Positions 43,686-53,426 are shown, counted from the stretch's first letter. The stretch: DNA of 64,000 nt from Vitreoscilla massiliensis (GCF_001457815.1 NZ_LN898219.1:229878-293877); one strand, 5' to 3'. Notes: generated from the letters alone by a model not told the origin. A program made the numbers and translations.

Positions 43686-43743
43686 TACCTGAGTAGCTCG
43701 TGCGACGGCGATGCTGCCGAACATCGCCGCCAACAAGGTGTGA

Positions 43744-44577
43744 TTAAGGCGTGGGTGGCAATTGCTTCAGAAATTTGCGCACGCCATCGTGTACTTGGGC
43801 GCTGGTGGGCACATTGATTTTGAAAACCTGCTTCAGCAATTGCAACACCTCATCGGCATTGTGCAACAGATGTTGCTCGCTAGGCTGCCCCAGTGTGTGG
43901 ATGCTGTAACGGGTGTTCAGCAGCGCATGGCGCTTACCATTGGGCTCGGTGCGCGCCGCCATCAAACGAGTGCGAAACGGCGACTTGGGGTGGGTGGCGA
44001 CAAACCAATTGGCCACTTCCAAATCGATGTCGTTCACTTTTTGCAAGTCAAACGCATACAACATGCGCCATTCGTCGCCCATTTGCACGGACAACACAAA
44101 TTCATTGCCGATGTTTTGAATGCGATACAGCCCATGCGGCGTGGCTTGCGCTTCGGGGTTGAGCAATTGCAAGGGCGCGGTCGGCACCAAGCCGCCAAAA
44201 CCAACATCAACCAAATATGCCTGCCCATACAGGCTGACCAACAGTGCCATGTGCGTGCGCGCATGGGCCAGAGCCGGATTGTTGTCGTGCACCACCCGAC
44301 CGGTAATCGCCCGCGCCTCAAACCCCAAATGCTGTAACAAACGCAAAAACAAGCCATTCAATTCAAAACAATAGCCGCCTTGATGGCCCACCACGATTTT
44401 TTGATACAGCGCATCCGCATCAAGCTGGATGTCTTGGTGCAATACCGTCGACAGGGATTGAAACGCAAACGTGCTGATGTGCGCCAATTGCAAGGCGCTT
44501 AAGGTTTCCAAATTGACCACGGGAGCAGGCTGCGGCATCAACTGCGCCAGATAGGCATCAAATGAGATGGTTTCCAT
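43744..44577 (-). CDS. nat: Arylamine N-acetyltransferase
   Basis: A 277-residue NAT enzyme that moves acetyl from acetyl-CoA to aromatic amines or hydrazines. The catalytic triad is visible: Cys in GGYCFELNGLF (about residue 69), His in ARTHMALLV (about 108) and Asp in LVDVGFGG (about 123). The length is normal. It converges with the YhhN gene and reads away from the RTX gene. Confidence 0.93.
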   Translation of the reverse strand: METISFDAYLAQLMPQPAPVVNLETLSALQLAHISTFAFQSLSTVLHQDIQLDADALYQKIVVGHQGGYCFELNGLFLRLLQHLGFEARAITGRVVHDNNPALAHARTHMALLVSLYGQAYLVDVGFGGLVPTAPLQLLNPEAQATPHGLYRIQNIGNEFVLSVQMGDEWRMLYAFDLQKVNDIDLEVANWFVATHPKSPFRTRLMAARTEPNGKRHALLNTRYSIHTLGQPSEQHLLHNADEVLQLLKQVFKINVPTSAQVHDGVRKFLKQLPPTP

Positions 44578-45022
44578 AAGGCTCTCCTGTTTTGATGTGT
44601 GGGTTTTAGGGTGACAACAGATGCGTTTGGCGTCAAGTAGGGAGCATGGGTGGCTTGGAAAACTGCTTGAAATAAGGGCATATTTTTTCAGATAATCAGA
44701 CAGACTGTTGTTTCAAACAGCTAAAAAAGCGGCCTGTAAATTATTACAGGCCGCTTTTAAAATCTAAAATCCAAAAGATGAAGTGGTGTATTTGCTTCAT
44801 TTTCCTGATGAAATATACTGTATTTGGATCAAAATTAACCGAATATTTCAAGGCGTATGGTACATGCGATTTTTAATAATAAAGATGAGAATTTAAGATA
44901 TGGACAAATAGAAAATAGCATTTAGGTTCAATATACTATCATGGCGAAATTGAGTAAGGCCAGAGTCTGTGTTTTTTCATTCTAGTTAAAAATTTTACAA
45001 TATTTATATTCAGGAGCAAGCC
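44578..45022. other. Intergenic region upstream of the RTX gene
   Basis: A 445-bp AT-rich stretch. A DUS stem (44729-44754) is followed by about 270 bp likely to hold the RTX promoter and leader. A TATACT at 44932-44937 could be a -10, but no good -35 accompanies it. AGGAGC lies just before the RTX start. No ORF was found. Confidence 0.5.
44725..44758. terminator. Inverted DUS pair with A/T flanks
   Basis: Exact DUS at 44729-44739 and 44744-44754, with AAAAAA before and TTTT after. It is about 150 bp upstream of the nat start and does not follow a plus-strand gene closely. It may insulate the RTX gene from upstream transcription. Confidence 0.6.
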
Positions 45023-48000
45023 ATGTCAACCTATACCGATACAGCCAATCAAAATAATTCATATGAGCCAGCATCATCAAGCAATGATACTTATGTATTT
45101 AATAAAAATAATGGTCTGGATGTCATTAATGATAATAAAGGTACCGATAGAATTGTCTTTAATGATGTGAATTTTACAGATGTTGAATTTGTTTTAGATG
45201 GCGATGATTCAGATGGCTTAAAAATTACAGGTTATAACGGTGGTAACTATGTCAGTTTAAAAAATTTTTTCTATAGCAATGATTATAAGATAGAAAATTT
45301 TGTGTTTAAAGATGTGCAATTTAGCCTTAATAATTTGGCTACTACTGCATTAAAAATCAGTTTGAAGGAATATTCCCGAGTAGATTTAGATTTGAGCAGT
45401 GCAAATAAATGGAATGGGCCCGTTGTACTTACCAATATGCCAGATGCGCCAGAAACATCTAGTTCTTACTATGACTATAATCAAGTAAAAACCACGGACT
45501 ATGGTGATGTGATTTTTGATGGATTGGGTGCAGATTATATCTATGCTAATGGCGGCAATGACACACTTTACAGTAAAAGTGGTAATGATAAGCTCTATGG
45601 GGGCGTGGGAAATGATGTGTATCAAATCAATAATGCGTATGCAGGTGATCGCATTATTATTGAGTCTTCAGAAGCAGCCAGCACTGATACTTTGACATTT
45701 ACCAATTTTAATTATGAAGATGCAAGATTCTTTGCTGATAAAGAAAACAGTTACGATAATTTAATCATTAAGGGCAGTAATTTAGACAGATCTTACACGC
45801 TGTATAACCAGTTTTATTCTGTTAATAATATAGAAAATATACAGTTTTCTAATAAAAACAAATCTTGGGCTGCTTGGGCTGAGAAAATGGATTTGTACTT
45901 CACTGAAATTGACAATGTCTATACCACTGAAGCATTCAGTAACAGTAATTTCACCAATCATCCTGGGATTCGATTTTTAACCAATAATACTAAGACTACC
46001 CTAACAGGCACATTTGCAGATGATGTGTTTATTGGTGGAGCTGGTGATGATTCCTTTAGCGGGTCAAATAATAATAGCATTGTCGATGCCGATGTATTTT
46101 GGGGAGGCGCTGGCAATGATGTCCTTACAGGATATGCTGGGAGCGATACCTATGTGTTTCAAGAAGGGCATGGGCAAGATGTAATTTATGGTAATTACGA
46201 GCGAGCGGGTGAAAATAATATAATTAAGTTTATTGATATTAAAGAAACGGATGTGACCTTTACTCGAAATGACGTGGATTTGGTTATTACGCACAATAAT
46301 GGCGTCGATAGTTTAACCATTAAATACTATTATTGGGATAATGTTTTGCCCACTTACAGTTTGCAATTTGCAAATTCTATCGTAACCAATATTACAGGAA
46401 CGACTGCAAATGATGTGTTGTATGGCAGTAAACTTGCCACCACCATTAATGGGGGAAATGGCAATGACATCATATTGGCAGGAAAAGGCAAGTTAACCAG
46501 TAATGGTGGTAATGGTAACGACTATATTAAAGGTGGAATTGCCGATGATGTCTTAATTGGTGGAAACGGCAATGATACTGTATTTTCTGGAGTGGGAAAC
46601 GATGCGTTGACTGGTGGTGATGGATCTGATTATTTATACGGTGAAGCTGGTAATGATACATTAACAGGAAGTGCTGGTAATGATGTGCTTTCAGGTGGTG
46701 CCAATAATGATACCTATATTTTTGCAGCGGGTTTTGGCGCAGATTTGGTAAAAGATCATGAAAATACCGCTGAAGAGCCTGAAAGCAATCTCACTCAAAA
46801 TAATATTGCTCGTTTTCAGGGTTTGAGTATTCGAGAGTTTAGCTTCTTGAAGTCGGCACAGAATTTAGTCATAAGTCATACGAATGGAAGTGATAAAGTC
46901 ACGTTTCAAAATTACTATGCAACTAACGGTGTGGCATCAGACCAAATTTCCACTTTTATATTTAGCGATGCGACTGTGGACAGCATACAATTTGGTGAAA
47001 ACATCGATGATACTTTATGGGGTTCAGGCACTCGTGATGCCTTAATCGGTTATGCCGGTAACGATACTTTGTTTGGTTATAACGGCAATGATGTGCTTTA
47101 TGGTGATGCCGGTAATGATAAATTGTCTGGTGGTAACGATAATGATATTTTGCTTGGAGATGTGGGTAACGATACCATATTTGGAGAAGCAGGAAATGAC
47201 TCATTGTATGGCGGTGACGGCAATGATGGCATGAATGGTGGTGCTGGCAATGATATGTTAGAGGGTGGTAAAGGCAGTGATACTTTGTATGGCGGAGTGG
47301 GTAATGATGCGGATACTTATGTATTTGCCATTGGGCATGGAAATGACACCATCAATGATACCGATGATGCTACTGCTGTAGATGTATTGAATTTTTCGGC
47401 ATTCAGTAGTAGCAGTGCTGTATTTACTAAGGTTGGCAATGACTTGGTGATTTCAGGATATGCGAGTGTTACTGATAAAGTTACGGTAAAACAGTATTTT
47501 GACACTGCAGTTAAGGCCTCAAATAAGCAGTTTAAATTTTCAGATCAAACCTTAACTTTGAGTAATTTGGTGAATGGCACCATCCGACTCAATATTACAG
47601 GTACGGTAAACGCAGATACTTTGAATGGCACTTCATATAGCGATGTCATCAATGGTTTAGATGGTAATGATGTTATAAATGGCTTGAATGGTAATGACAT
47701 TTTAAGTGGTGGTATTGGTAATGACAGTTTGTCAGGTGGTAATGGTAGTGATGGTTTAAATGGTGGTCTTGGTAACGATACTTTAAATGGTGGTGCAGGG
47801 AATGATAATCTGTACGGTGGCGAAGGTAATGATGCTGATGTGTATGTTTTTGCCAGTGGTATGGGGATAGACAGTATTATTGATGTTGATGATACCACTG
47901 CTATTGATGTATTGAAATTTTCCAATATTAACAGTACACAAGCGGTATTTGTTCGCTCAGGGAACGACTTGGTGGTTTCGGGGGATGGTGCAGGAACAGA

Positions 48001-48748
48001 TAGAGCCATAGTAAGGCAGTATTTTGATAAGTTAGTGAATGCCCATACCAAATCTTTCCAATTCGCTGACAAAACAATCACATTGGCGGATATGCAGTCT
48101 GGTTCAAAACGTTTTGGTTTAAATGGTACTGTCACCAATGATATTTTGAATGGCAGTAAACTTGCTGACAGTATCTTAGGTTTAGCCGGTAATGATGCCA
48201 TTTATGGTGATGATGGTAATGATGTTTTAAATGGTGGTCTTGGTAACGATACAATATTTGGAGGAACGGGAAATGATGGTTTGAATGGTGCTGAGGGCAG
48301 CGACACCTTTAATGGTGGAGCTGGGACTGATGTGTTGTATGGTGGTACAAGCAATGATGCTGATACTTACTTATTTTATAAAGGTTTTGGCAGCGACACC
48401 GTCATTGATACTGATGATGTGTCAGCAGTTGATACCTTGCGTTTTGTCAGTATTAACAGTTCCACTGCAAAATTTTCAAAATCAGGCAATGATTTGATCA
48501 TCAGTGGTTATGGCGCCACTACCGACAAAGTCACCGTCAAGCAGTTTTACGATACCACTGTGCAAGCGGGGAAAAAGCAATTTCAGTTTGCCGATAAAAC
48601 GATTACTGCAGCGCAAGCCATTACTTTGGCGCAACAAACTGCAGGGTTGAAAACGGCGATGAGTTCATTGGTAAGCAGTGATGCTCAAACCGATGTTACT
48701 CCGACTACCATCAACCCAAGCAATAATTTGTTGGCAGCCAGTGCATAA
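45023..48748 (+). CDS. Large modular RTX calcium-binding secreted protein
   Basis: A 1241-residue protein without a Sec signal, as expected for type I secretion. It consists of about six modules. Each has a run of glycine-aspartate nonapeptides (GGNGNDI, GGAGNDVL, YGGVGNDA type; blocks near residues 165-215, 330-395, 463-570, 661-780, 857-950 and 1037-1120). Each run is followed by about 80 residues of the HCBP-related type (DLVISGY..TDKVTVKQ-Y/F-F/Y-DT..K-x-F-x-F-ADKTIT). The last modules are near-copies of about 180 residues. No enzymatic domain is seen, so it may be an adhesin, S-layer-like or structural protein. It is AT-rich and has no DUS. Secretion genes are not nearby. Confidence 0.9.
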   Translation: MSTYTDTANQNNSYEPASSSNDTYVFNKNNGLDVINDNKGTDRIVFNDVNFTDVEFVLDGDDSDGLKITGYNGGNYVSLKNFFYSNDYKIENFVFKDVQFSLNNLATTALKISLKEYSRVDLDLSSANKWNGPVVLTNMPDAPETSSSYYDYNQVKTTDYGDVIFDGLGADYIYANGGNDTLYSKSGNDKLYGGVGNDVYQINNAYAGDRIIIESSEAASTDTLTFTNFNYEDARFFADKENSYDNLIIKGSNLDRSYTLYNQFYSVNNIENIQFSNKNKSWAAWAEKMDLYFTEIDNVYTTEAFSNSNFTNHPGIRFLTNNTKTTLTGTFADDVFIGGAGDDSFSGSNNNSIVDADVFWGGAGNDVLTGYAGSDTYVFQEGHGQDVIYGNYERAGENNIIKFIDIKETDVTFTRNDVDLVITHNNGVDSLTIKYYYWDNVLPTYSLQFANSIVTNITGTTANDVLYGSKLATTINGGNGNDIILAGKGKLTSNGGNGNDYIKGGIADDVLIGGNGNDTVFSGVGNDALTGGDGSDYLYGEAGNDTLTGSAGNDVLSGGANNDTYIFAAGFGADLVKDHENTAEEPESNLTQNNIARFQGLSIREFSFLKSAQNLVISHTNGSDKVTFQNYYATNGVASDQISTFIFSDATVDSIQFGENIDDTLWGSGTRDALIGYAGNDTLFGYNGNDVLYGDAGNDKLSGGNDNDILLGDVGNDTIFGEAGNDSLYGGDGNDGMNGGAGNDMLEGGKGSDTLYGGVGNDADTYVFAIGHGNDTINDTDDATAVDVLNFSAFSSSSAVFTKVGNDLVISGYASVTDKVTVKQYFDTAVKASNKQFKFSDQTLTLSNLVNGTIRLNITGTVNADTLNGTSYSDVINGLDGNDVINGLNGNDILSGGIGNDSLSGGNGSDGLNGGLGNDTLNGGAGNDNLYGGEGNDADVYVFASGMGIDSIIDVDDTTAIDVLKFSNINSTQAVFVRSGNDLVVSGDGAGTDRAIVRQYFDKLVNAHTKSFQFADKTITLADMQSGSKRFGLNGTVTNDILNGSKLADSILGLAGNDAIYGDDGNDVLNGGLGNDTIFGGTGNDGLNGAEGSDTFNGGAGTDVLYGGTSNDADTYLFYKGFGSDTVIDTDDVSAVDTLRFVSINSSTAKFSKSGNDLIISGYGATTDKVTVKQFYDTTVQAGKKQFQFADKTITAAQAITLAQQTAGLKTAMSSLVSSDAQTDVTPTTINPSNNLLAASA

Positions 48749-48795
48749 TCAAAGATATGATACAGAATATATTTATTAAAGCAGAGCTAGCATGA

Positions 48796-48828
48796 AAAAG
48801 CGGCCTGTAAATCGTTACAGGCCGCTTT
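48796..48828. terminator. Inverted DUS pair behind the RTX gene
   Basis: Exact DUS at 48800-48810 and 48815-48825, 4-bp loop. It lies between the convergent RTX gene and sbp. Confidence 0.72.
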
Positions 48829-48857
48829 GGTATCTTGTGAGTAAACCCGTAAGCGGT

Positions 48858-49922
48858 TTATTTCTTCACATAAATCTGGTCAAACACACCGCCATCGGCG
48901 AAGAATTGTTGTTGGGCGGTTTTCCAGCCACCGAAGTCTTTGTCTATGGTCACCAATTGCAGTTGTGGGAATTTGTCTTTGAATTCTGCGGCCACTTTCG
49001 GGTTAATCGGACGGTAGAAGTTTTTGGCGATGATGCGTTGCGCGTCTTCGGTGTACAGGCCTTTTAAGTATTCGGTGGCCACTTCACGTGTGCCTTTTTT
49101 ATCGACCACTGAGTCGACCACAGCCACAGGCGGTTCGCACAAGATGGACAAGCTTGGGGTGACGATTTCGTATTGGTCACCGGCTTCTTTCAAGGCCAAA
49201 TAGGCTTCGTTTTCCCATGCGAGCAACACATCGCCCAAGCCGCGTTGGGTAAAGGTGATGGTCGAGCCGCGTGCGCCGGTGTCCATTACTGGCACACGTT
49301 TGTACAAATCGGTGACAAACGCTTTGGCTTTGGCTTCATCGCCGCCATTGCTTTGTTTTGCCCATGCCCAAGCGGCAAGGAAATTCCAACGCGCACCGCC
49401 TGAGGTTTTTGGATTTGGGGTAATCACTTGCACATCGCCTTTGACCAAATCGCCCCAGTCTTTGATGTGTTTTGGATTGCCTTTGCGCACCAAGAACACG
49501 ATGGTGGAGGTGTAAGGGGTGCTGTTGTCCGGCAAGGTTTTTTGCCAATCTTTGTTCAGCAATTCTTTTTGTTTGTTTAAAGAATCGATGTCACCGGCCA
49601 AGGCCAAAGTCACCACATCGGCCTGTAAACCATTTTGTACCGATAAGGATTGTTTGCCTGAGCCGCCGTTAGACTGTTGGATGTCCAAGGTTTGGCCGGT
49701 TTTTTGTTGCCATTGTTTTTGAAACACTTGGTTGTATTCTTGGTAGAGCTCGCGCGTTGGGTCGTAAGACACGTTTAAGATGCTGACGCTGCCTGTAGCG
49801 GCGGGTTTGCTGCCGGCGGCGGTGCTGGCCGCGTTTTTGTCATTGCCAGTGTTGTTGCCGCATGCCGCCAAAGCCAATACCAATGGCAGGGCAAGAAAGA
49901 GGGATTTTTTGAGTTTGAGCAT
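48858..49922 (-). CDS. sbp: Sulfate/thiosulfate ABC transporter substrate-binding lipoprotein
   Basis: A 354-residue periplasmic binding protein that captures sulfate. The signal ends in the lipobox ALAAC (Cys at about 21), so it is membrane-tethered, unlike E. coli Sbp. Family motifs are LNVSYDPTRELYQEYN near residue 49, NGGSGKQS, DVVTLALAGDID and NPKTSGGARWNFLAAW. The permease and ATPase genes are not adjacent. A ten-base DUS core lies inside. Confidence 0.92.
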   Translation of the reverse strand: MLKLKKSLFLALPLVLALAACGNNTGNDKNAASTAAGSKPAATGSVSILNVSYDPTRELYQEYNQVFQKQWQQKTGQTLDIQQSNGGSGKQSLSVQNGLQADVVTLALAGDIDSLNKQKELLNKDWQKTLPDNSTPYTSTIVFLVRKGNPKHIKDWGDLVKGDVQVITPNPKTSGGARWNFLAAWAWAKQSNGGDEAKAKAFVTDLYKRVPVMDTGARGSTITFTQRGLGDVLLAWENEAYLALKEAGDQYEIVTPSLSILCEPPVAVVDSVVDKKGTREVATEYLKGLYTEDAQRIIAKNFYRPINPKVAAEFKDKFPQLQLVTIDKDFGGWKTAQQQFFADGGVFDQIYVKK

Positions 49923-50154
49923 GATGCGGCTTTCTGTTGCAGTGCAAAATGGAAGATGAAACCACTATAGCAGTGATTTTTGGCTGCACTAAATACCGTT
50001 TTATTGTTTATTTATGCGCAAAAATTATTAAAATTGGCAGCGTTGGTGGCGAGATGGTCAGCGATGATTTATGCTGATGCGTGAAGGTTTTAAGGGCAGC
50101 GGCAAGGCAAGACGGCGCTGCAAAACAGCTATGGCACACAAAATGAGGTGAACA

Positions 50155-51183
50155 ATGGCAGCACACAAAACATACCGTTTGGATTTGGCTTTGCAAGGAG
50201 GGGGTTCACACGGTGCATTCACTTGGGGCGTGTTGGATGCTTTGTTGGAAGACGGTAGCTATGAATTTGAGGGCATCAGCGGCACCAGCGCTGGCGCGAT
50301 GAATGCGGTGGCCTTGGCGGCTGGGTTTGCCGAGGCAAAAACTGAGGGCATGAGTGAGGCCGAGGCGCACAAGGCGCGCTGTGAATTGGCGCGGCAAAAA
50401 CTGCACACGTTTTGGTGGGAAGTGGGCAAGATAGGGACACTGTTGGCGGCCAGTCCTGCTGCGTTTGCCGCGCAATTGATGCCGTGGCTCAGACCGGTAT
50501 TGGCACCGGCGCAAAGCAACCCGTTTGACATCAACCCATTGCGGCGCATTTTGAACAATATTGTTGATTTCGACTTGATTGCCAGTTTGCAAGAAGCGCC
50601 GTGGATGCCGCAATTGTTTATTTGTGCCACTTGTGTGCGCACGGGCAAGGCCGAGATTTTTACCAATTGCAATGTCAGCAGCCAAGCGGTGATGGCTTCA
50701 GCCTGTTTGCCCATGTTATACCAAGCGGTGGAGATTGATGGCGAGCAGTATTGGGATGGCGGTTATGCTGGCAATCCGGTCTTGTACCCCTTGATTTACC
50801 AAACGCCAGCCACCGATATTTTACTGGTGCAAATCAATCCAATTGCGATTGAAAACATGCCCAAAACCATGGATGAAATTCAAGACCGAGCCAATCAAAT
50901 CACGTTCAATGCCGGTTTGCTCATGGAATTGCGCGCCATCCGCTTTGTCACCCGCTTGGTAGAAGAGCAAAAATTGGACACCAGCCGCTATCGCAAGGTG
51001 TTTTTGCATCAAATTGATGGGGGTGCCAAATTGATGGGTTATGGCAGTGACAGCAAGGTCAAGTCTGATTGGTCATTTTTGCAACAATTGTTTGAGCAAG
51101 GGCGCGAAGCAGGGCAACAATGGCTGAAAACCGATGCCAAACACTTGGGCAAGAAAAACACCATGGCGAAAATCATCGACTAG
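50155..51183 (+). CDS. Patatin-like phospholipase
   Basis: A 342-residue acyl hydrolase. The oxyanion glycine stretch LQGGGSHGAFTWGVLD is at residues 13-28, the nucleophile Ser lies in GTSAGAMN (about 42-49), and the catalytic Asp in YWDGGYAGNP (about 201-210). It has no signal peptide or membrane helix, so it is probably cytoplasmic or membrane-peripheral. The C-terminal third (about 240-342) is helical. Bacterial patatins deacylate phospholipids, or polyhydroxyalkanoate in related groups; the substrate here is unknown. The gene is single. Confidence 0.88.
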   Translation: MAAHKTYRLDLALQGGGSHGAFTWGVLDALLEDGSYEFEGISGTSAGAMNAVALAAGFAEAKTEGMSEAEAHKARCELARQKLHTFWWEVGKIGTLLAASPAAFAAQLMPWLRPVLAPAQSNPFDINPLRRILNNIVDFDLIASLQEAPWMPQLFICATCVRTGKAEIFTNCNVSSQAVMASACLPMLYQAVEIDGEQYWDGGYAGNPVLYPLIYQTPATDILLVQINPIAIENMPKTMDEIQDRANQITFNAGLLMELRAIRFVTRLVEEQKLDTSRYRKVFLHQIDGGAKLMGYGSDSKVKSDWSFLQQLFEQGREAGQQWLKTDAKHLGKKNTMAKIID

Positions 51184-51222
51184 GGTGGTATGGACTTGTG
51201 GTATTGATGTAAATTTACAATT

Positions 51223-51241
51223 AATGATAATTGTTATTATT
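51223..51241. promoter_or_regulatory. Fur box
   Basis: AATGATAATTGTTATTATT matches the Fur consensus closely (GATAATGATAATCATTATC family, ATGATAAT-x-x-TTAT core). It lies 40 bp after the patatin gene and 20-40 bp before the putative small RNA, so it would put that RNA under iron repression. Confidence 0.6.
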
Positions 51242-51259
51242 TACATTTAAATTCGCTTG

Positions 51260-51379
51260 GATTAAGATGCAGCCATCGTTAAACAGTAGTCATGTGCAGC
51301 AAGCGCGGCGGCTGTTTGGCAGAGATTTATGAGGTGTGTTCCGTTTGCCCCCGCTCTAAACCAGCGGGGGCGCTTTTTT
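51260..51379 (+). ncRNA. Putative Fur-controlled small RNA
   Basis: Between a Fur box and a strong Rho-independent terminator lie about 110 bp with no ORF. The terminator's T-tract is only on the plus strand, so it ends a plus-strand transcript and not the convergent minus-strand gene. The arrangement is that of iron-responsive small RNAs such as RyhB, PrrF and neisserial NrrF. The 5' end is a guess; a -10 may be TAAATT (51248-51253). An alternative is that the terminator simply ends the patatin transcript. Confidence 0.4.
51347..51379 (+). terminator. Strong Rho-independent terminator
   Basis: GCCCCCGCT (51347-51355) pairs with AGCGGGGGC (51363-51371), 7-bp loop, followed by GCTTTTTTG. The stem is very GC-rich and directional. 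Confidence 0.9.
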
Positions 51380-51383
51380 GTGC

Positions 51384-52187
51384 TTATTCGCTCGGCACGT
51401 CTGTGTCTTGCAATTCGCCACCCAAATCACGCAATTGCTGCAATACCTGCGCCCACACTTGCGGCAAGCTGTCGCAAGCTTGGTCTTGTGCTTTCAAACC
51501 AAATTCGATGCGGTATTGGTAAGGGCTGTTTTGCCCGGCCTGTAAAGTAGAGGGCAGACTAAAAGTCTGTATTTGCGGATATTGCTGCTCGATATTGTGC
51601 ATCAAGTCGGTGATGTTGGACTCAGGCAAGTTGTATACCCACACGCTGACGCTGGCATAACGGGTTTGGTGGTGTAAATGCGGGTAGAGCGTGTCCAAAA
51701 CCCATGCCACCATCGGATGGGCCATGATGGGGAAACCGGGCAAAAAATAATGTTCTTGGATGGAAAAACCGGCGATGTTGTTATACGGATTGGGCACCAA
51801 GTCGGCGCCGACCGGGAAGGTCGCCATGTTCAAACGGGTGAGGTGGTTAGGATTGTCCAAGCTTTCGCCGCGTCGGTGTGCAATGGCTTCGATGGCAGGC
51901 ACAGCATCGGCATGCAAAGTCAGTGGTAAATCCAAGGCCGCCGCTGCCGCTTGACGGGTATGGTCGTCTGGTGTGCCACCGATGCCACCAGTGACAAAAG
52001 TGGGAATGCCATCGGCAAAACTGCGCTTAAGCTGCTCGATAATCATCACCCTGTCATCGGGTAGGTATTGCACATTGCGCAAACGCAAGCCGCGTTCGGC
52101 CAGTAAATTCTTAATCGCACTGAAGTGGGCATCGACACGGCTGCCGTGGATGATTTCGTCGCCTATGATGATCAATTGAAAATTCAT
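51384..52187 (-). CDS. CinA-like molybdopterin-binding-domain protein
   Basis: A 267-residue protein with the MoaB/MogA-like domain of the CinA N-terminus: IIIGDEIIHGSRVDAH at the start (residues 5-20) and PTFVTGGIGGTPDDHTRQA near residue 65. The C-terminal nicotinamide-nucleotide amidase domain of full CinA is absent. It is the YfaY/COG1058 short form. AGAGGAA precedes the ATG at 52187. A ten-base DUS core lies inside and an exact DUS (52198-52208) just upstream. Confidence 0.85.
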   Translation of the reverse strand: MNFQLIIIGDEIIHGSRVDAHFSAIKNLLAERGLRLRNVQYLPDDRVMIIEQLKRSFADGIPTFVTGGIGGTPDDHTRQAAAAALDLPLTLHADAVPAIEAIAHRRGESLDNPNHLTRLNMATFPVGADLVPNPYNNIAGFSIQEHYFLPGFPIMAHPMVAWVLDTLYPHLHHQTRYASVSVWVYNLPESNITDLMHNIEQQYPQIQTFSLPSTLQAGQNSPYQYRIEFGLKAQDQACDSLPQVWAQVLQQLRDLGGELQDTDVPSE

Positions 52188-52370
52188 AAATTCCTCTTTA
52201 CAGGCCGCATGGTCGGGTGATGACTGTGGAAGTTGCAGCAAAGTATGACTTAGCGCTGCTCAGTCGCAGTCACAGCCTGCATACAGTAGGCGAAACCATC
52301 GCAATTGTCCATATGGCACTGGCAGCAGATGGCAAAATGCATCGGCCTGTAAGCCATTGCGCTCAAGTGT

Positions 52371-53426
52371 TTACGCCGGTGTTTGATGCCGTTGCCACGT
52401 CCACTGTGCGGCTTCGGATACCAAGGCCAATTCGTGTTGGCAAAAAGGCGCCACCGCCGCGGCAATCGCAGCACTGGGGGCGCTGTTGCCCAAGGCAATC
52501 AAGATGTTCGACAGCCATTTGTGAAAACCGATGCGGTAAATCGGGCTGCCGGCCATGCGCTCTTTGAAATCGTCTGCTGTCCACGCCAATAAATCCAATA
52601 AACTCATTTGGGTCAGGTTGTGGCGCACTTGAAAATCGGCTTCGCTGCTCTCTGGGGTAAAGCGGTTAAACGGGCACACCAATTGGCAATCGTCACAGCC
52701 ATAAATGCGGTTGCCGATGGCGGTGCGAAATTCTTCCGGAATGATGCTGGGCAACTCTATGGTGAGGTAGGAAATGCAGCGGCGCGCGTCCACCATGTGC
52801 GGGCCAACGATGGCGCCAGTGGGGCAGGCTTGGATGCAACGGCTGCACTGGCCACAATGGCCATTAACTGCCTCAGTGGGCTCGAGTTTGACCGTGGTCA
52901 ATAAGGCACCGAGAAAGTAAAAACTGCCGGTGTTTTTTTGCAAGAGCAAAGTGTGTTTGCCGCGCCAACCCAAGCCGGCCTGTACCGCAAACGACACTTC
53001 TGACACCGGCGCACTGTCGACCACGGGGCGGTGTATGCCTTCTGGTGCCAGTGTCGACAGGTATTGCGCCAATTGTTTGAGGCGAGAACGTAAAACTTTG
53101 TGATAATCCCGCCCGACCGCATAGCGTGACACATATGCTGCGTGGCTATCTGCTAGAATGGAATGCGTTAGGTCAAAGCCTTCCGTCCAATACGGCAAGG
53201 CGACCATGATGACCGATTGGGCTTGTGGCAACACATAATCGGCGTGATTGCGCGCCGTGCCGTGTTTGTGGAAAAACGTCATTTCCCCTTCATAACCTTG
53301 AGCCAGCCATGCACGCAGTTTCTCATCGTGCTCGGCGGACAAATGGGGCGGTGCGATTTTGCAGTCTAAAAAACCCAGCCGCTTCGCTTCAGTGCTCACG
53401 GCCAGACTCAATTCGGTGGCATTCAT
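52371..53426 (-). CDS. queG: Epoxyqueuosine reductase
   Basis: A 351-residue cobalamin- and iron-sulphur-dependent enzyme, the last step of queuosine synthesis on tRNA. Two ferredoxin-type clusters are visible: CGQCSRCIQACPTGAI (about residues 190-205) and CDDCQLVCPFNRF (about 240-252). The RHYHKVLRSRLKQLA-type cobalamin-binding segment and VDSAPVSEVSFAVQAGLGWRGK are also typical. The ATG at 53426 is divergent from tsaE, with only 21 bp between starts, so the two promoters must overlap the opposite genes. Confidence 0.93.
   Translation of the reverse strand: MNATELSLAVSTEAKRLGFLDCKIAPPHLSAEHDEKLRAWLAQGYEGEMTFFHKHGTARNHADYVLPQAQSVIMVALPYWTEGFDLTHSILADSHAAYVSRYAVGRDYHKVLRSRLKQLAQYLSTLAPEGIHRPVVDSAPVSEVSFAVQAGLGWRGKHTLLLQKNTGSFYFLGALLTTVKLEPTEAVNGHCGQCSRCIQACPTGAIVGPHMVDARRCISYLTIELPSIIPEEFRTAIGNRIYGCDDCQLVCPFNRFTPESSEADFQVRHNLTQMSLLDLLAWTADDFKERMAGSPIYRIGFHKWLSNILIALGNSAPSAAIAAAVAPFCQHELALVSEAAQWTWQRHQTPA

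Noticed and set aside
45500..48700. Dense short repeats resembling a CRISPR-like or satellite array
   Set aside because: They encode in-frame glycine-aspartate nonapeptides of an RTX protein; spacing is 27 bp in coding phase and there are no unique spacers.
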